The notes under the pieces: generated by a model | What the model was told of the DNA's origin: nothing | The model's database searches: none | Seen by the model: the letters and a program-made list of their open reading frames with translations, nothing else | Assembly: GCA_035705495.1 (NCBI GenBank) | Contig: DASSWB010000061.1 | Location: 1-7,238 of the forward strand | Source of the DNA: DASSWB01 sp035705495 | GTDB lineage: Bacteria > Bacteroidota > Bacteroidia > Flavobacteriales > Flavobacteriaceae | Reading direction: 5' to 3' | Length of the DNA stretch: 7,238 nt | Program-made: the position numbers and the translations under genes | Shown here: positions 1-6,008 of the stretch, piece after piece | How positions within the stretch are numbered: the stretch's first letter is position 1 | Layout: every line of letters starts with the position of its first letter

Positions 1-983
1 ATCTTCTTATTGGCACCCATGCGGTTTTGGAAGACAAGGTTCAGTTTAGGAACTTGGGACTCGCAATTATAGATGAACAGCACCGTTTTGGCGTGGCTCA
101 AAGAGCTAAATTATGGAACAAACATACCATTCCTCCTCATGTTCTTGTAATGACGGCGACTCCAATTCCCCGAACCTTGGCGATGAGTTTGTACGGAGAT
201 CTGGATATTTCGGTAATTGACGAATTGCCTCCGGGACGAAAAAGCATTAAAACCGTTCATAGGTACGATAGTAATCGGTTGAAGGTTTTTCGGTTTATAA
301 AAGACGAAATTGAAAAAGGCAGACAAATTTATATTGTTTATCCGCTGATTCAAGAATCTGAAAAAATGGATTATAAGGATTTGATGGATGGATTTGAGAG
401 TATTTCCCGAGAATTTCTGAAACCAAAATATCAGATTTCCATTGTTCACGGTCAAATGAAACCAGCCGACAAAGAATATGAAATGAACCGGTTTATAAAT
501 GGTGAAACCCAAATCATGGTTGCCACAACCGTGATTGAAGTCGGTGTAAACGTTCCAAACGCAAGTGTAATGATCATTGAAAGTGCAGAAAGATTCGGGC
601 TATCGCAGCTGCATCAGCTCCGAGGTCGCGTTGGACGTGGAGCCGAACAAAGTTTCTGTATTTTAATGACGGGCCATAAACTTTCTTCGGACAGTAAAAC
701 CCGATTGGAAACGATGGTAAGTACGAACGACGGATTTGAGATTGCGGAAGTCGATTTAAAACTCCGAGGGCCGGGAGATATTACAGGAACTCAACAAAGC
801 GGTGTTTTGAATTTAAAAATTGCCGATATTATTAAGGACAATGATATTTTGAAATCCGCCAGATATTATGCGCTGAAAATATTAAAAGATGATCCGGGAT
901 TGATCAAGCCCGAGAATAAAATCCTCCGTTATACGTATGAACACATTGTGAAGGATAAAAATATCTGGAATTATATTAGTTGA
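1..983 (+). CDS. recG: ATP-dependent DNA helicase RecG, C-terminal part (5' end outside window)
   Basis: RecG is a superfamily 2 helicase that remodels stalled replication forks and Holliday junctions. The reading frame is open from the window edge (first full codon at 3), so the first in-frame TTG at 27 is not the real start. About 326 residues are present of a family length near 700; the wedge domain and helicase motifs I to Ib lie outside the window. Visible motifs in order are the Walker B box DEQH (72-92 region), motif III TATPIPRT (153-176), VHGQMKPADKE of helicase domain 2, motif V ATTVIEVGVNVPNA, and motif VI QLRGRVGRG (615-641). The RecG-specific segment LRGPGDITGTQQSG (765-806), belonging to the TRG translocation region, follows. 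The frame ends normally at TGA 981-983, and no frameshift is seen. No hairpin terminator follows the stop. The RecG-specific C-terminal segment separates it from other SF2 helicases such as PriA or Mfd, so the identification is secure. Confidence 0.96.
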   Translation, partial: LLIGTHAVLEDKVQFRNLGLAIIDEQHRFGVAQRAKLWNKHTIPPHVLVMTATPIPRTLAMSLYGDLDISVIDELPPGRKSIKTVHRYDSNRLKVFRFIKDEIEKGRQIYIVYPLIQESEKMDYKDLMDGFESISREFLKPKYQISIVHGQMKPADKEYEMNRFINGETQIMVATTVIEVGVNVPNASVMIIESAERFGLSQLHQLRGRVGRGAEQSFCILMTGHKLSSDSKTRLETMVSTNDGFEIAEVDLKLRGPGDITGTQQSGVLNLKIADIIKDNDILKSARYYALKILKDDPGLIKPENKILRYTYEHIVKDKNIWNYIS

Positions 984-987
984 ACTC

Positions 988-1023
988 AAAAAGAAAAAGA
1001 GGAAAAGAGGGAAAGAAGAAAAA
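988..1023 (+). repeat. 36-nt purine-only tract
   Basis: From 988 to 1023 the + strand contains only A and G, starting 5 nt after the recG stop codon. The minus strand is correspondingly a polypyrimidine run. It may be simple low-complexity sequence; no mirror symmetry or function was established. Confidence 0.7.
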
Positions 1024-1047
1024 TAAAATCTTTACTTCTGAACATAC

Positions 1048-1116
1048 AGATTCTTCACTTAGTTTCCGCTGCGGATAGGATGACAATTGAATGTCATTCC
1101 GACGAAGGAGGAATCT
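1048..1116. repeat. Imperfect inverted repeat (dispersed flavobacterial hairpin element)
   Basis: The outer arms AGATTC (1048-1053) and GAATCT (1111-1116) are exact reverse complements. The inner arms are ATGACA (1080-1085) and TGTCAT (1092-1097), with GG and CC beyond them in near-register and a 6-nt centre, ATTGAA. The right arm reads CATTCCGACGAAGGAGGAATC. I recall that sequence recurring in intergenic regions of many flavobacterial genomes, often facing a copy related to the left arm; that part is memory, not a search. The middle of the two arms no longer pairs well, so this looks like a decayed or diverged copy. No coding capacity is visible. It could be a MITE-like element or a REP-like hairpin. 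Confidence 0.6.
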
Positions 1117-1121
1117 CATGT

Positions 1122-1167
1122 CACTGATCACTGATCACTGACCACTGACCACTGACTACTGACCACT
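1122..1167 (+). repeat. Tandem 7-bp repeat array, consensus CACTGAC
   Basis: Six head-to-tail heptamers are visible: CACTGAT twice (1122-1135), CACTGAC three times (1136-1156) and TACTGAC once (1157-1163), followed by a partial CACT. The units differ only at positions 1 and 7. There are no spacers, so this is a microsatellite-like array and not a CRISPR. Heptamers are not a multiple of three, and no reading frame runs through the array with a plausible start. Confidence 0.85.
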
Positions 1168-1182
1168 TTTAACTATTTCACT

Positions 1183-1208
1183 TTTTAACTTTTAACTTTT
1201 AACTTTTT
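1183..1208 (+). repeat. Tandem 7-bp repeat array, consensus TTTTAAC
   Basis: Three exact TTTTAAC units run from 1183 to 1203, followed by a run of five T (1204-1208). A further isolated copy sits at 1167-1173, directly at the end of the CACTGAC array. The unit length of 7 bp is the same as in the neighbouring array although the sequence differs. The array abuts the structured element that begins at 1208. Confidence 0.8.
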
Positions 1209-1293
1209 CCCGCGTGAGGGATAGAAGCAAGCTACCGTGTAGCGCGGATAGCCCGACCTTCTGTAGCCTTTTCGGCGGAAGAAGGGCACGCCC
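1208..1293 (+). ncRNA. Structured intergenic element resembling the Flavo-1 RNA motif
   Basis: This compact GC-rich block can fold into three hairpins. The first is UCCC (1208-1211) with GGGA (1218-1221), loop GCGUGA. The second is GCUAC (1231-1235) with GUAGC (1239-1243), extended by GC (1227-1228) with GC (1244-1245). The third is CCUUCU (1257-1262) with AGAAGG (1280-1285), containing an inner GCC/GGC stem. The loop of the first hairpin, GCGUG (1212-1216), is exactly complementary to CACGC (1287-1291), which would give a pseudoknot joining the two ends. The signature blocks CCCGCGUGAGGGAUAG, AGCGCGGAUAGCCCGACC and GGGCACGCCCA match an intergenic repeat I remember from Flavobacteriaceae, which I believe is the Flavo-1 family. 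That family name is from memory and was not searched. The element is not known to encode a protein, and its strand is taken from the remembered orientation. It could equally be a DNA-level mobile repeat. Confidence 0.55.
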
Positions 1294-1379
1294 AGATCCT
1301 TCTAACAAATTTGAAATAAAAATTCCAAAAAATGTCCATATAGATCATTGCCAATATTCCTAAAAAGTTTAAGATTCCT

Positions 1380-1387
1380 TATCTTCG
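1380..1387 (+). promoter_or_regulatory. Probable -7 box of the icd promoter
   Basis: TATCTTCG matches the Bacteroidota -7 consensus TAnnTTTG at all but one fixed position. It would place transcription start near 1391 and give a leader of about 30 nt before the icd ATG. No good TTG -33 box is seen at the expected spacing, so the call rests on one element. Confidence 0.5.
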
Positions 1388-1422
1388 CACTTCGTAAAAA
1401 ATTAATCAAAAAAGATAAGCAA

Positions 1423-2646
1423 ATGGAAAAAATAAAAGTAGCCAATCCGGTAGTAGAATTGGACGGCGATGAAATGACAAGAATAATTTGGAAATTCATA
1501 AAAGACAAATTAATCCTTCCTTATCTTGATTTGGATATAAAATATTACGATTTAGGAATTGAAAAAAGAGATGAAACAAACGATCAAATAACAGTTGATG
1601 CTGCGGAAGCAATCAAAAAATACAATGTTGGGATAAAATGTGCAACCATTACTCCTGATGAAGATCGCGTAGAAGAATTTGGATTAAAGAAAATGTGGGT
1701 TTCGCCGAATGGAACAATCAGAAATATTTTGGGTGGAACGGTTTTCCGTGAGCCGATTATCATGAGCAATGTACCGCGTTATGTTCAAGGTTGGACGAAG
1801 CCAATTTGTATTGGGCGTCACGCTTTTGGAGATCAGTACAAAGCCACGAATATTGTGACTAAAGGACCGGGAAAATTGACGATGACTTTCACTCCCGAAA
1901 ATGGGGAAGAGCAATCTTTTGAAGTTTACAACTTTAAAGGTGACGGTGTAGCGATGACCATGTATAACACGGACGAATCGATTTACGGATTTGCACGTTC
2001 AAGTTTCCAACAAGCTTTGAAAAAAGGTTGGCCACTTTACATGAGTACCAAGAACACCATTTTGAAAAAATATGACGGTCGTTTTAAAGATATTTTTGAA
2101 GAAATTTATCAAAATGAATTCAAAGAAGAATTTGACAAAGCTGGAATTACTTATGAACACCGTTTGATTGATGATATGGTTGCTGCAGCTATGAAGTGGA
2201 GCGGCGGATTTGTTTGGGCTTGTAAGAATTATGATGGTGACGTGCAAAGTGATACGGTAGCACAAGGTTTTGGATCTTTGGGATTAATGACATCTACATT
2301 GGTAACTCCAGATGGAAGAACGATGGAAGCTGAAGCTGCACACGGAACAGTAACGCGTCATTACCGTCAGCATCAACAAGGAAAAGAAACTTCCACCAAT
2401 CCGATTGCATCCATTTTTGCATGGACCAGAGGTTTGGAACACAGAGGGAAATTGGATAATAATCAAGAATTGATTGATTTCTGTAATGACTTAGAGCAAG
2501 TTTGTATTGATACTGTAGAGAGTGGAAAAATGACGAAAGATCTTGCTTTGTTGATTCACAAAGAAAATATGACAAAGGCGCATTATTTGACAACTCAGGA
2601 ATTTTTAAATGCTTTAAAAGAGAATTTAGAAAAGAAAAGAGGATAA
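1423..2646 (+). CDS. icd: NADP-dependent isocitrate dehydrogenase, eukaryotic-like (IDH1/IDH2) type
   Basis: The enzyme oxidises isocitrate to 2-oxoglutarate and CO2 with NADP+ in the TCA cycle, in the cytoplasm, and supplies NADPH. The product of 407 residues is close to human IDH1 (414) and carries the same landmarks: GDEMTRIIW near residue 15, SPNGTIRN with Arg100, Arg109 in TVFRE, Arg132 in GRHAFGD, Tyr139, Lys210 in STKNTILKKYDGRF, Asp250 in RLIDDMVA, and metal ligands Asp273 and Asp277 in NYDGDVQSD. The NADP-binding Arg312-His313 in GTVTRHY and Lys258 are kept, supporting NADP and not NAD. The frame stays open back to a TTG at 1348, but the ATG at 1423 is preferred because it begins where family members begin (MEKIKVANPVVELDGDEMTR) and lies downstream of the -7 box. 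No Shine-Dalgarno site is present; the upstream sequence is A-rich, as usual in this phylum. The gene appears monocistronic, closed by the terminator at 2667. Confidence 0.97.
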   Translation: MEKIKVANPVVELDGDEMTRIIWKFIKDKLILPYLDLDIKYYDLGIEKRDETNDQITVDAAEAIKKYNVGIKCATITPDEDRVEEFGLKKMWVSPNGTIRNILGGTVFREPIIMSNVPRYVQGWTKPICIGRHAFGDQYKATNIVTKGPGKLTMTFTPENGEEQSFEVYNFKGDGVAMTMYNTDESIYGFARSSFQQALKKGWPLYMSTKNTILKKYDGRFKDIFEEIYQNEFKEEFDKAGITYEHRLIDDMVAAAMKWSGGFVWACKNYDGDVQSDTVAQGFGSLGLMTSTLVTPDGRTMEAEAAHGTVTRHYRQHQQGKETSTNPIASIFAWTRGLEHRGKLDNNQELIDFCNDLEQVCIDTVESGKMTKDLALLIHKENMTKAHYLTTQEFLNALKENLEKKRG

Positions 2647-2666
2647 GTTTTTCCGAAATAAAGAAT

Positions 2667-2700
2667 AAAGCCGTGGTGAAAGCTGCGGCTTTTTTGTTTT
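2667..2700 (+). terminator. Intrinsic terminator of icd
   Basis: AAAGCCG (2667-2673) pairs with CGGCTTT (2686-2692). Four further G-U or Watson-Crick pairs (2674-2677 with 2682-2685) close an 11-bp stem on a GAAA loop (2678-2681). The stem runs into six T, then G and four more T. It starts about 20 nt after the icd stop codon. Confidence 0.92.
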
Positions 2701-2732
2701 TAAAAAACTTCATCCCAGACAATTAGTTTCAA

Positions 2733-2761
2733 TTTGCTGAATTTGTAAAACACTATATTTG
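2733..2761 (+). promoter_or_regulatory. Bacteroidota-type promoter of the receptor/lipoprotein operon
   Basis: A -33 box TTTG (2733-2736) and a -7 box TATATTTG (2754-2761, a full match to TAnnTTTG) are separated by 17 nt, which fits the known consensus of this phylum. Transcription would begin near 2765, leaving only about 12 nt before the TTG start codon at 2778. No operator-like palindrome or iron-box is evident around it. Confidence 0.8.
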
Positions 2762-2777
2762 CGCAAAGATTACCAAC

Positions 2778-5147
2778 TTGAAACAAACTATTTTCTTTCT
2801 CATATTTTTCTGCACCATAATTACAGCCGACAAAGCATATACGCAGGAAAAATTTACAATTAGCGGCACTGTAAAAGAAGCTTCTTCAAACGAAACTGTA
2901 ATAGGGGTAAATGTGATTATTCCCGAATTACAAACAGGCACCGTGACCAATGAATATGGTTTTTATTCCATCACCATTCCGGAAGGAAATTACGATGTAA
3001 CTTTTAGCCTGCTGGGTTTTCAGTCCGTTACACACAATTTTGAGGTCGACAAGGATATCAAATTTAATCTTTCTATGGAAGAATCCACCGAAATGTTGGA
3101 TGATGTGATTATTACCGATGATGTGGAAAGGCTGGATATCGATAATCCCCAAATGAGCGTAAATGCTTTAAAAATCGGAACCATCAAAAAAATGCCGGTT
3201 GTACTTGGTGAAACCGATGTTATAAAATCCATTCTATTGCTTCCCGGTGTAACAAGTGGCGGTGAAGGTGCTGCGGGTTTTAACGTTCGTGGGGGTGCCG
3301 CAGACCAAAACCTGATTTTACTGGATGAAGCCACACTTTATAATTCCTCTCATCTTTTTGGCTTCTTCTCCGTATTTAACCCTGATGCTATTAAAGATTT
3401 AAAATTGTACAAGGGTGGCATTCCGGCGCGTTACGGTGGAAGAATTTCTTCTGTTCTCGATATTTATCAGAAGGATGGTAATAGAAATAAATTTGAAGCT
3501 ATGGGAGGAATAGGATTGGTTTCCAGTCGATTGCTCATTGAAGGACCCATTGTTAAAGAAAAAGGTTCTTTTTTAGCAGGCGGAAGAAGCAGCTATGCAC
3601 ATCTTTTCCTGCCGCTCTTCGACAATGATAATATTGCCTATTTCTACGATCTGAACACCAAATTCAGTTATAGTTTAAACGACAATAACAATTTATTCCT
3701 TTCCGGATATTTCGGTCGGGACGTATTTGAAATCATGGACAATTTTAATAACAGTTTTGGGAACACTACTTTAAATCTGCGATGGAACCATTTATTTTCC
3801 AATAAATTGTTTTCAAACTTATCCGCAATTTACACCGATTATTACTATGGGTTAGAATTAGGTTTCGTTGGGTTTGAATATGTAAGCGGTATTCAGAATT
3901 TTAATCTCAAATATGATTTGAAGCATTATTTATCCGACAAACTTCAATTAAACTATGGTTTCAATAGTATCTATTATTCCTTCAATCCGGGTGAAATAAC
4001 ACCTACTACAGAAGAATCCGGTATAAATGCTTTAAAATTAACAAACAAGTTCTCTTGGGAAAACGCGATTTATGTGGATGCTGAAATTGAATTCAAAAAA
4101 CTGGCAATTCAAGCAGGATTGCGGCTTTCTTCTTTTAACAGATTGGGTCAAACCGAATTGAATATTTATGAAAATAACAATCCCGTTAATTACAACCACG
4201 AACTCAAAATTTACGAAAAGGCCATTCCCATTGGAACCGAAAGTTTTTCAAGAAGTGAGACAATTAAAGCGTTTATAAATTTAGAGCCGAGGCTTTCAGT
4301 TGCTTACCGTTTAAATGAAGACGCGTCCCTGAAAGCCAGTTACAACAGAATGTCCCAATATATCCATTTAATTTCCAACACCAGTTCCCCCACTCCTTTT
4401 GATGTTTATGCCCCCAGTGGAAAATTTATAGAACCACAATTGGCAGATCAAGTGGCAATAGGATATTCAAGAAATTTAAACCTGTTTTCCCTTGAAGTGG
4501 AAAGCTTTTATAAGAAGATCCAGAATCGGTTGGATTATATAGACGGAGCAGATCTTATTGGAAACAACGCAATTGAGCGAGTTGTTCTCTCAGGTGAAGC
4601 CCGTGCATATGGTTTAGAGGTTTTGTTGAAGAAAAACAAAGGAGATTTACAAGGATGGTTCGCCTATACATTGTCAAAAAGCGAACAGAGAACATCAGGC
4701 AGAAACGCTGAAGAGATTGGAATTAATAATGGGAAATGGTATAACACCGCTTGGGATAAAACTCATGATATTGCAATTACCGCAAGTTATGATCTGGATG
4801 AAAAATGGGATTTTGGTGCCAGCTTTATTTTTCAAACTGGGCAACCGGCTACTTTTCCAAATGGAAAATATGTATACAATGGAATGGTGATTCCGTCTTT
4901 TGAAGAAAGAAATAGCAGTCGCTTGCAATCGTTTCATCATTTGGATATTTCCGCCACCTTAACTCCGTCAAAAAATAAGGAAAGAAGATGGCAAGGTGAA
5001 TGGGTTTTTAGTATATACAATGTGTACAATAGGATGAATGCTGCTTCAATTACCTTTAGGGAGAATGAAGATAGGACAAGGAATGAGGCTGTCCGGTTGT
5101 CTATTTTTGGGATAATTCCCGCTATTACCTATAATTTTAAATTTTAA
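2778..5147 (+). CDS. TonB-dependent outer-membrane receptor with N-terminal carboxypeptidase-regulatory-like domain
   Basis: This 789-residue outer-membrane transporter takes up a ligand using energy passed on by TonB-ExbBD; the substrate is not predictable. Residues 1 to about 22 form a signal peptide (Lys2, hydrophobic 5-16). Residues 26 to about 107 are the CarboxypepD_reg-like beta-sandwich (FTISGTVKEASSNETVIGVNV through LLGFQSV). Residues about 130-230 are the plug, with the hallmark segments LLLPGV, GFNVRGGAADQNLILLDEA, NPDAIKDLKLYKGG and RYGGRISSVLDI. The rest is a 22-stranded-type barrel ending in the aromatic residue Phe, as expected for BAM-inserted proteins. The start is TTG: no in-frame ATG occurs before residue 100, which would delete the signal peptide, and the promoter sits just upstream. 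The gene is not a SusC of the long type, and no susD follows; the partner is the DUF4249 lipoprotein 3 nt downstream. The reading frame is intact. Confidence 0.93.
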   Translation: MKQTIFFLIFFCTIITADKAYTQEKFTISGTVKEASSNETVIGVNVIIPELQTGTVTNEYGFYSITIPEGNYDVTFSLLGFQSVTHNFEVDKDIKFNLSMEESTEMLDDVIITDDVERLDIDNPQMSVNALKIGTIKKMPVVLGETDVIKSILLLPGVTSGGEGAAGFNVRGGAADQNLILLDEATLYNSSHLFGFFSVFNPDAIKDLKLYKGGIPARYGGRISSVLDIYQKDGNRNKFEAMGGIGLVSSRLLIEGPIVKEKGSFLAGGRSSYAHLFLPLFDNDNIAYFYDLNTKFSYSLNDNNNLFLSGYFGRDVFEIMDNFNNSFGNTTLNLRWNHLFSNKLFSNLSAIYTDYYYGLELGFVGFEYVSGIQNFNLKYDLKHYLSDKLQLNYGFNSIYYSFNPGEITPTTEESGINALKLTNKFSWENAIYVDAEIEFKKLAIQAGLRLSSFNRLGQTELNIYENNNPVNYNHELKIYEKAIPIGTESFSRSETIKAFINLEPRLSVAYRLNEDASLKASYNRMSQYIHLISNTSSPTPFDVYAPSGKFIEPQLADQVAIGYSRNLNLFSLEVESFYKKIQNRLDYIDGADLIGNNAIERVVLSGEARAYGLEVLLKKNKGDLQGWFAYTLSKSEQRTSGRNAEEIGINNGKWYNTAWDKTHDIAITASYDLDEKWDFGASFIFQTGQPATFPNGKYVYNGMVIPSFEERNSSRLQSFHHLDISATLTPSKNKERRWQGEWVFSIYNVYNRMNAASITFRENEDRTRNEAVRLSIFGIIPAITYNFKF

Positions 5148-5150
5148 AAA

Positions 5151-5939
5151 ATGAAAAAATACACAATGCTCCTGCTTTTTGTCTGTCTAGGTTTTTTATC
5201 CTGTGAAGAGGTAGTGGATATTGATTTGAACACGGCAGAATCAAAATTGGTTATTGATGCGACAATTAAGAATATTTCTTATAACTGTATCCGAATTACC
5301 AAAACTACGGGGTATTTTGAGGAGAATATTCCCTTTGTGGATAATGCCGAAGTTTCTATAATTGATGCTAATGGAAATAATTATAATTTCGAACATTCAG
5401 AACAAGGACTCTATTGTGGTGAATTTTTACCTGAAGCAAATATAGATTACACATTGGTGGTGGTATATGACAATGATGTTTATTCCTCCACAACACAACT
5501 TGTAAGTACTGTTGAAATTGATTTTATTGAACAAAATAATAACGGAGGTTTTTCGGGAGAGGATATTGAAATGAAAGTTTTCTTTTCGGATCCTGTTGAA
5601 GAAGATAATTTCTATTTTTTGGAATTTGAATCTTCAGATGTAAATATATTTGATGCGCGAAGCGATGAATTTTTTGATGGTAATACAATTTTCTTTACTT
5701 TTTCAGATGAAAAATTAGAAGCGGGTGATGAAGTGAATATTACCCTCAACGGTGTAAACGGATCTGCATACAATTATTTGTTCACACTCCTTCAGCAAAC
5801 TAATTCCACCAATGGTCCTTTTGGAACTCAACCCGCAACAGTTCGTGGAAATATAGTTAACGAAACTGTACCGGACGATTTCCCGTATGGCTATTTCAGG
5901 ATTTCAGAAGTTTCCGCTGTGAACATTACAGTTCAATAA
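5151..5939 (+). CDS. DUF4249-family lipoprotein, partner of the TonB receptor
   Basis: This 262-residue protein starts with a lipoprotein signal peptide: Lys2-Lys3, a hydrophobic core at 6-16 and the lipobox FLSC with Cys18 as the lipidated residue. The mature N-terminus CEEVVDIDL is the usual beginning of the DUF4249 family, and the C-terminus around DFPYGYFRISEVSAVNI (243-259) is its usual end. The body is predicted to be beta-rich and very acidic. Acidic residues at positions +1 and +2 after the cysteine resemble the surface-export signal of Bacteroidota lipoproteins, so it may be displayed outside (inference). The ATG lies 3 nt after the receptor stop codon, so the two are almost certainly co-transcribed and probably translationally coupled. 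In this phylum DUF4249 genes often follow receptors of this type, suggesting a role in ligand capture, like SusD in other systems. The biochemical function is not known to me. At 262 residues it is a modest-sized member. No convincing terminator follows. Confidence 0.85.
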   Translation: MKKYTMLLLFVCLGFLSCEEVVDIDLNTAESKLVIDATIKNISYNCIRITKTTGYFEENIPFVDNAEVSIIDANGNNYNFEHSEQGLYCGEFLPEANIDYTLVVVYDNDVYSSTTQLVSTVEIDFIEQNNNGGFSGEDIEMKVFFSDPVEEDNFYFLEFESSDVNIFDARSDEFFDGNTIFFTFSDEKLEAGDEVNITLNGVNGSAYNYLFTLLQQTNSTNGPFGTQPATVRGNIVNETVPDDFPYGYFRISEVSAVNITVQ

Positions 5940-5996
5940 AGGTTTCAATTCCGATTTTTTTGTTTTTCAAAAGAGTCGTTTTTTGTCTCAAATACT

Positions 5997-6004
5997 TAAT
6001 TTTG
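5997..6004 (+). promoter_or_regulatory. Probable -7 box of the murQ promoter
   Basis: TAATTTTG fits TAnnTTTG at every fixed position. It ends only 4 nt before the murQ ATG (6009), so transcription would start at or next to the first codon. No clean TTG -33 box lies at 17-19 nt; TTTG at 5982-5985 is too close and TTTG at 5959-5962 too far. Confidence 0.65.
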
Positions 6005-6008
6005 CACT

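Larger units (their letters stand above)
984..1422. other. 439-bp non-coding spacer between recG and icd, rich in repeats
   Basis: No convincing protein-coding frame lies here. From left to right the spacer holds a purine-only run, an imperfect inverted repeat, a CACTGAC heptamer array, a TTTTAAC heptamer array, an 86-nt structured element and the probable icd promoter; each has its own entry. The part from 1294 to 1379 is AT-rich, and I see nothing definite in it. Such composite spacers collect dispersed non-coding repeats in Flavobacteriaceae genomes. The base composition also jumps locally: 1209-1293 is much richer in G and C than the surrounding AT-rich sequence. Confidence 0.85.

Noticed and set aside
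27..983. A complete 318-residue helicase starting at TTG 27
   Set aside because: The frame is open to the window edge, and the upstream codons continue the RecG sequence (LLIGTHAV).
1122..1208. Possible CRISPR array
   Set aside because: The repeat units are 7 bp, directly abutting, without spacers, and there are no cas genes.
1348..1422. N-terminal extension of icd by 25 residues from a TTG
   Set aside because: The extension has no counterpart in the IDH family, contains the probable -7 box and lies upstream of a well-placed ATG.
2294..2722. Minus-strand open frame of 142 codons opposite the icd 3' end
   Set aside because: It overlaps the highly conserved icd sequence and its terminator, resembles no known family and has no promoter; it is a shadow frame. 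The same applies to the minus-strand frames opposite recG, the receptor and murQ.
5920..5935. TGAAC/GTTCA hairpin at the end of the DUF4249 gene as a terminator
   Set aside because: The stem is only 5 bp and is not directly followed by a T run; the T-rich stretch comes some 20 nt later.
5982..5985. TTTG as -33 box for murQ
   Set aside because: The spacing to the -7 box is only 11 nt, too short for this promoter class.
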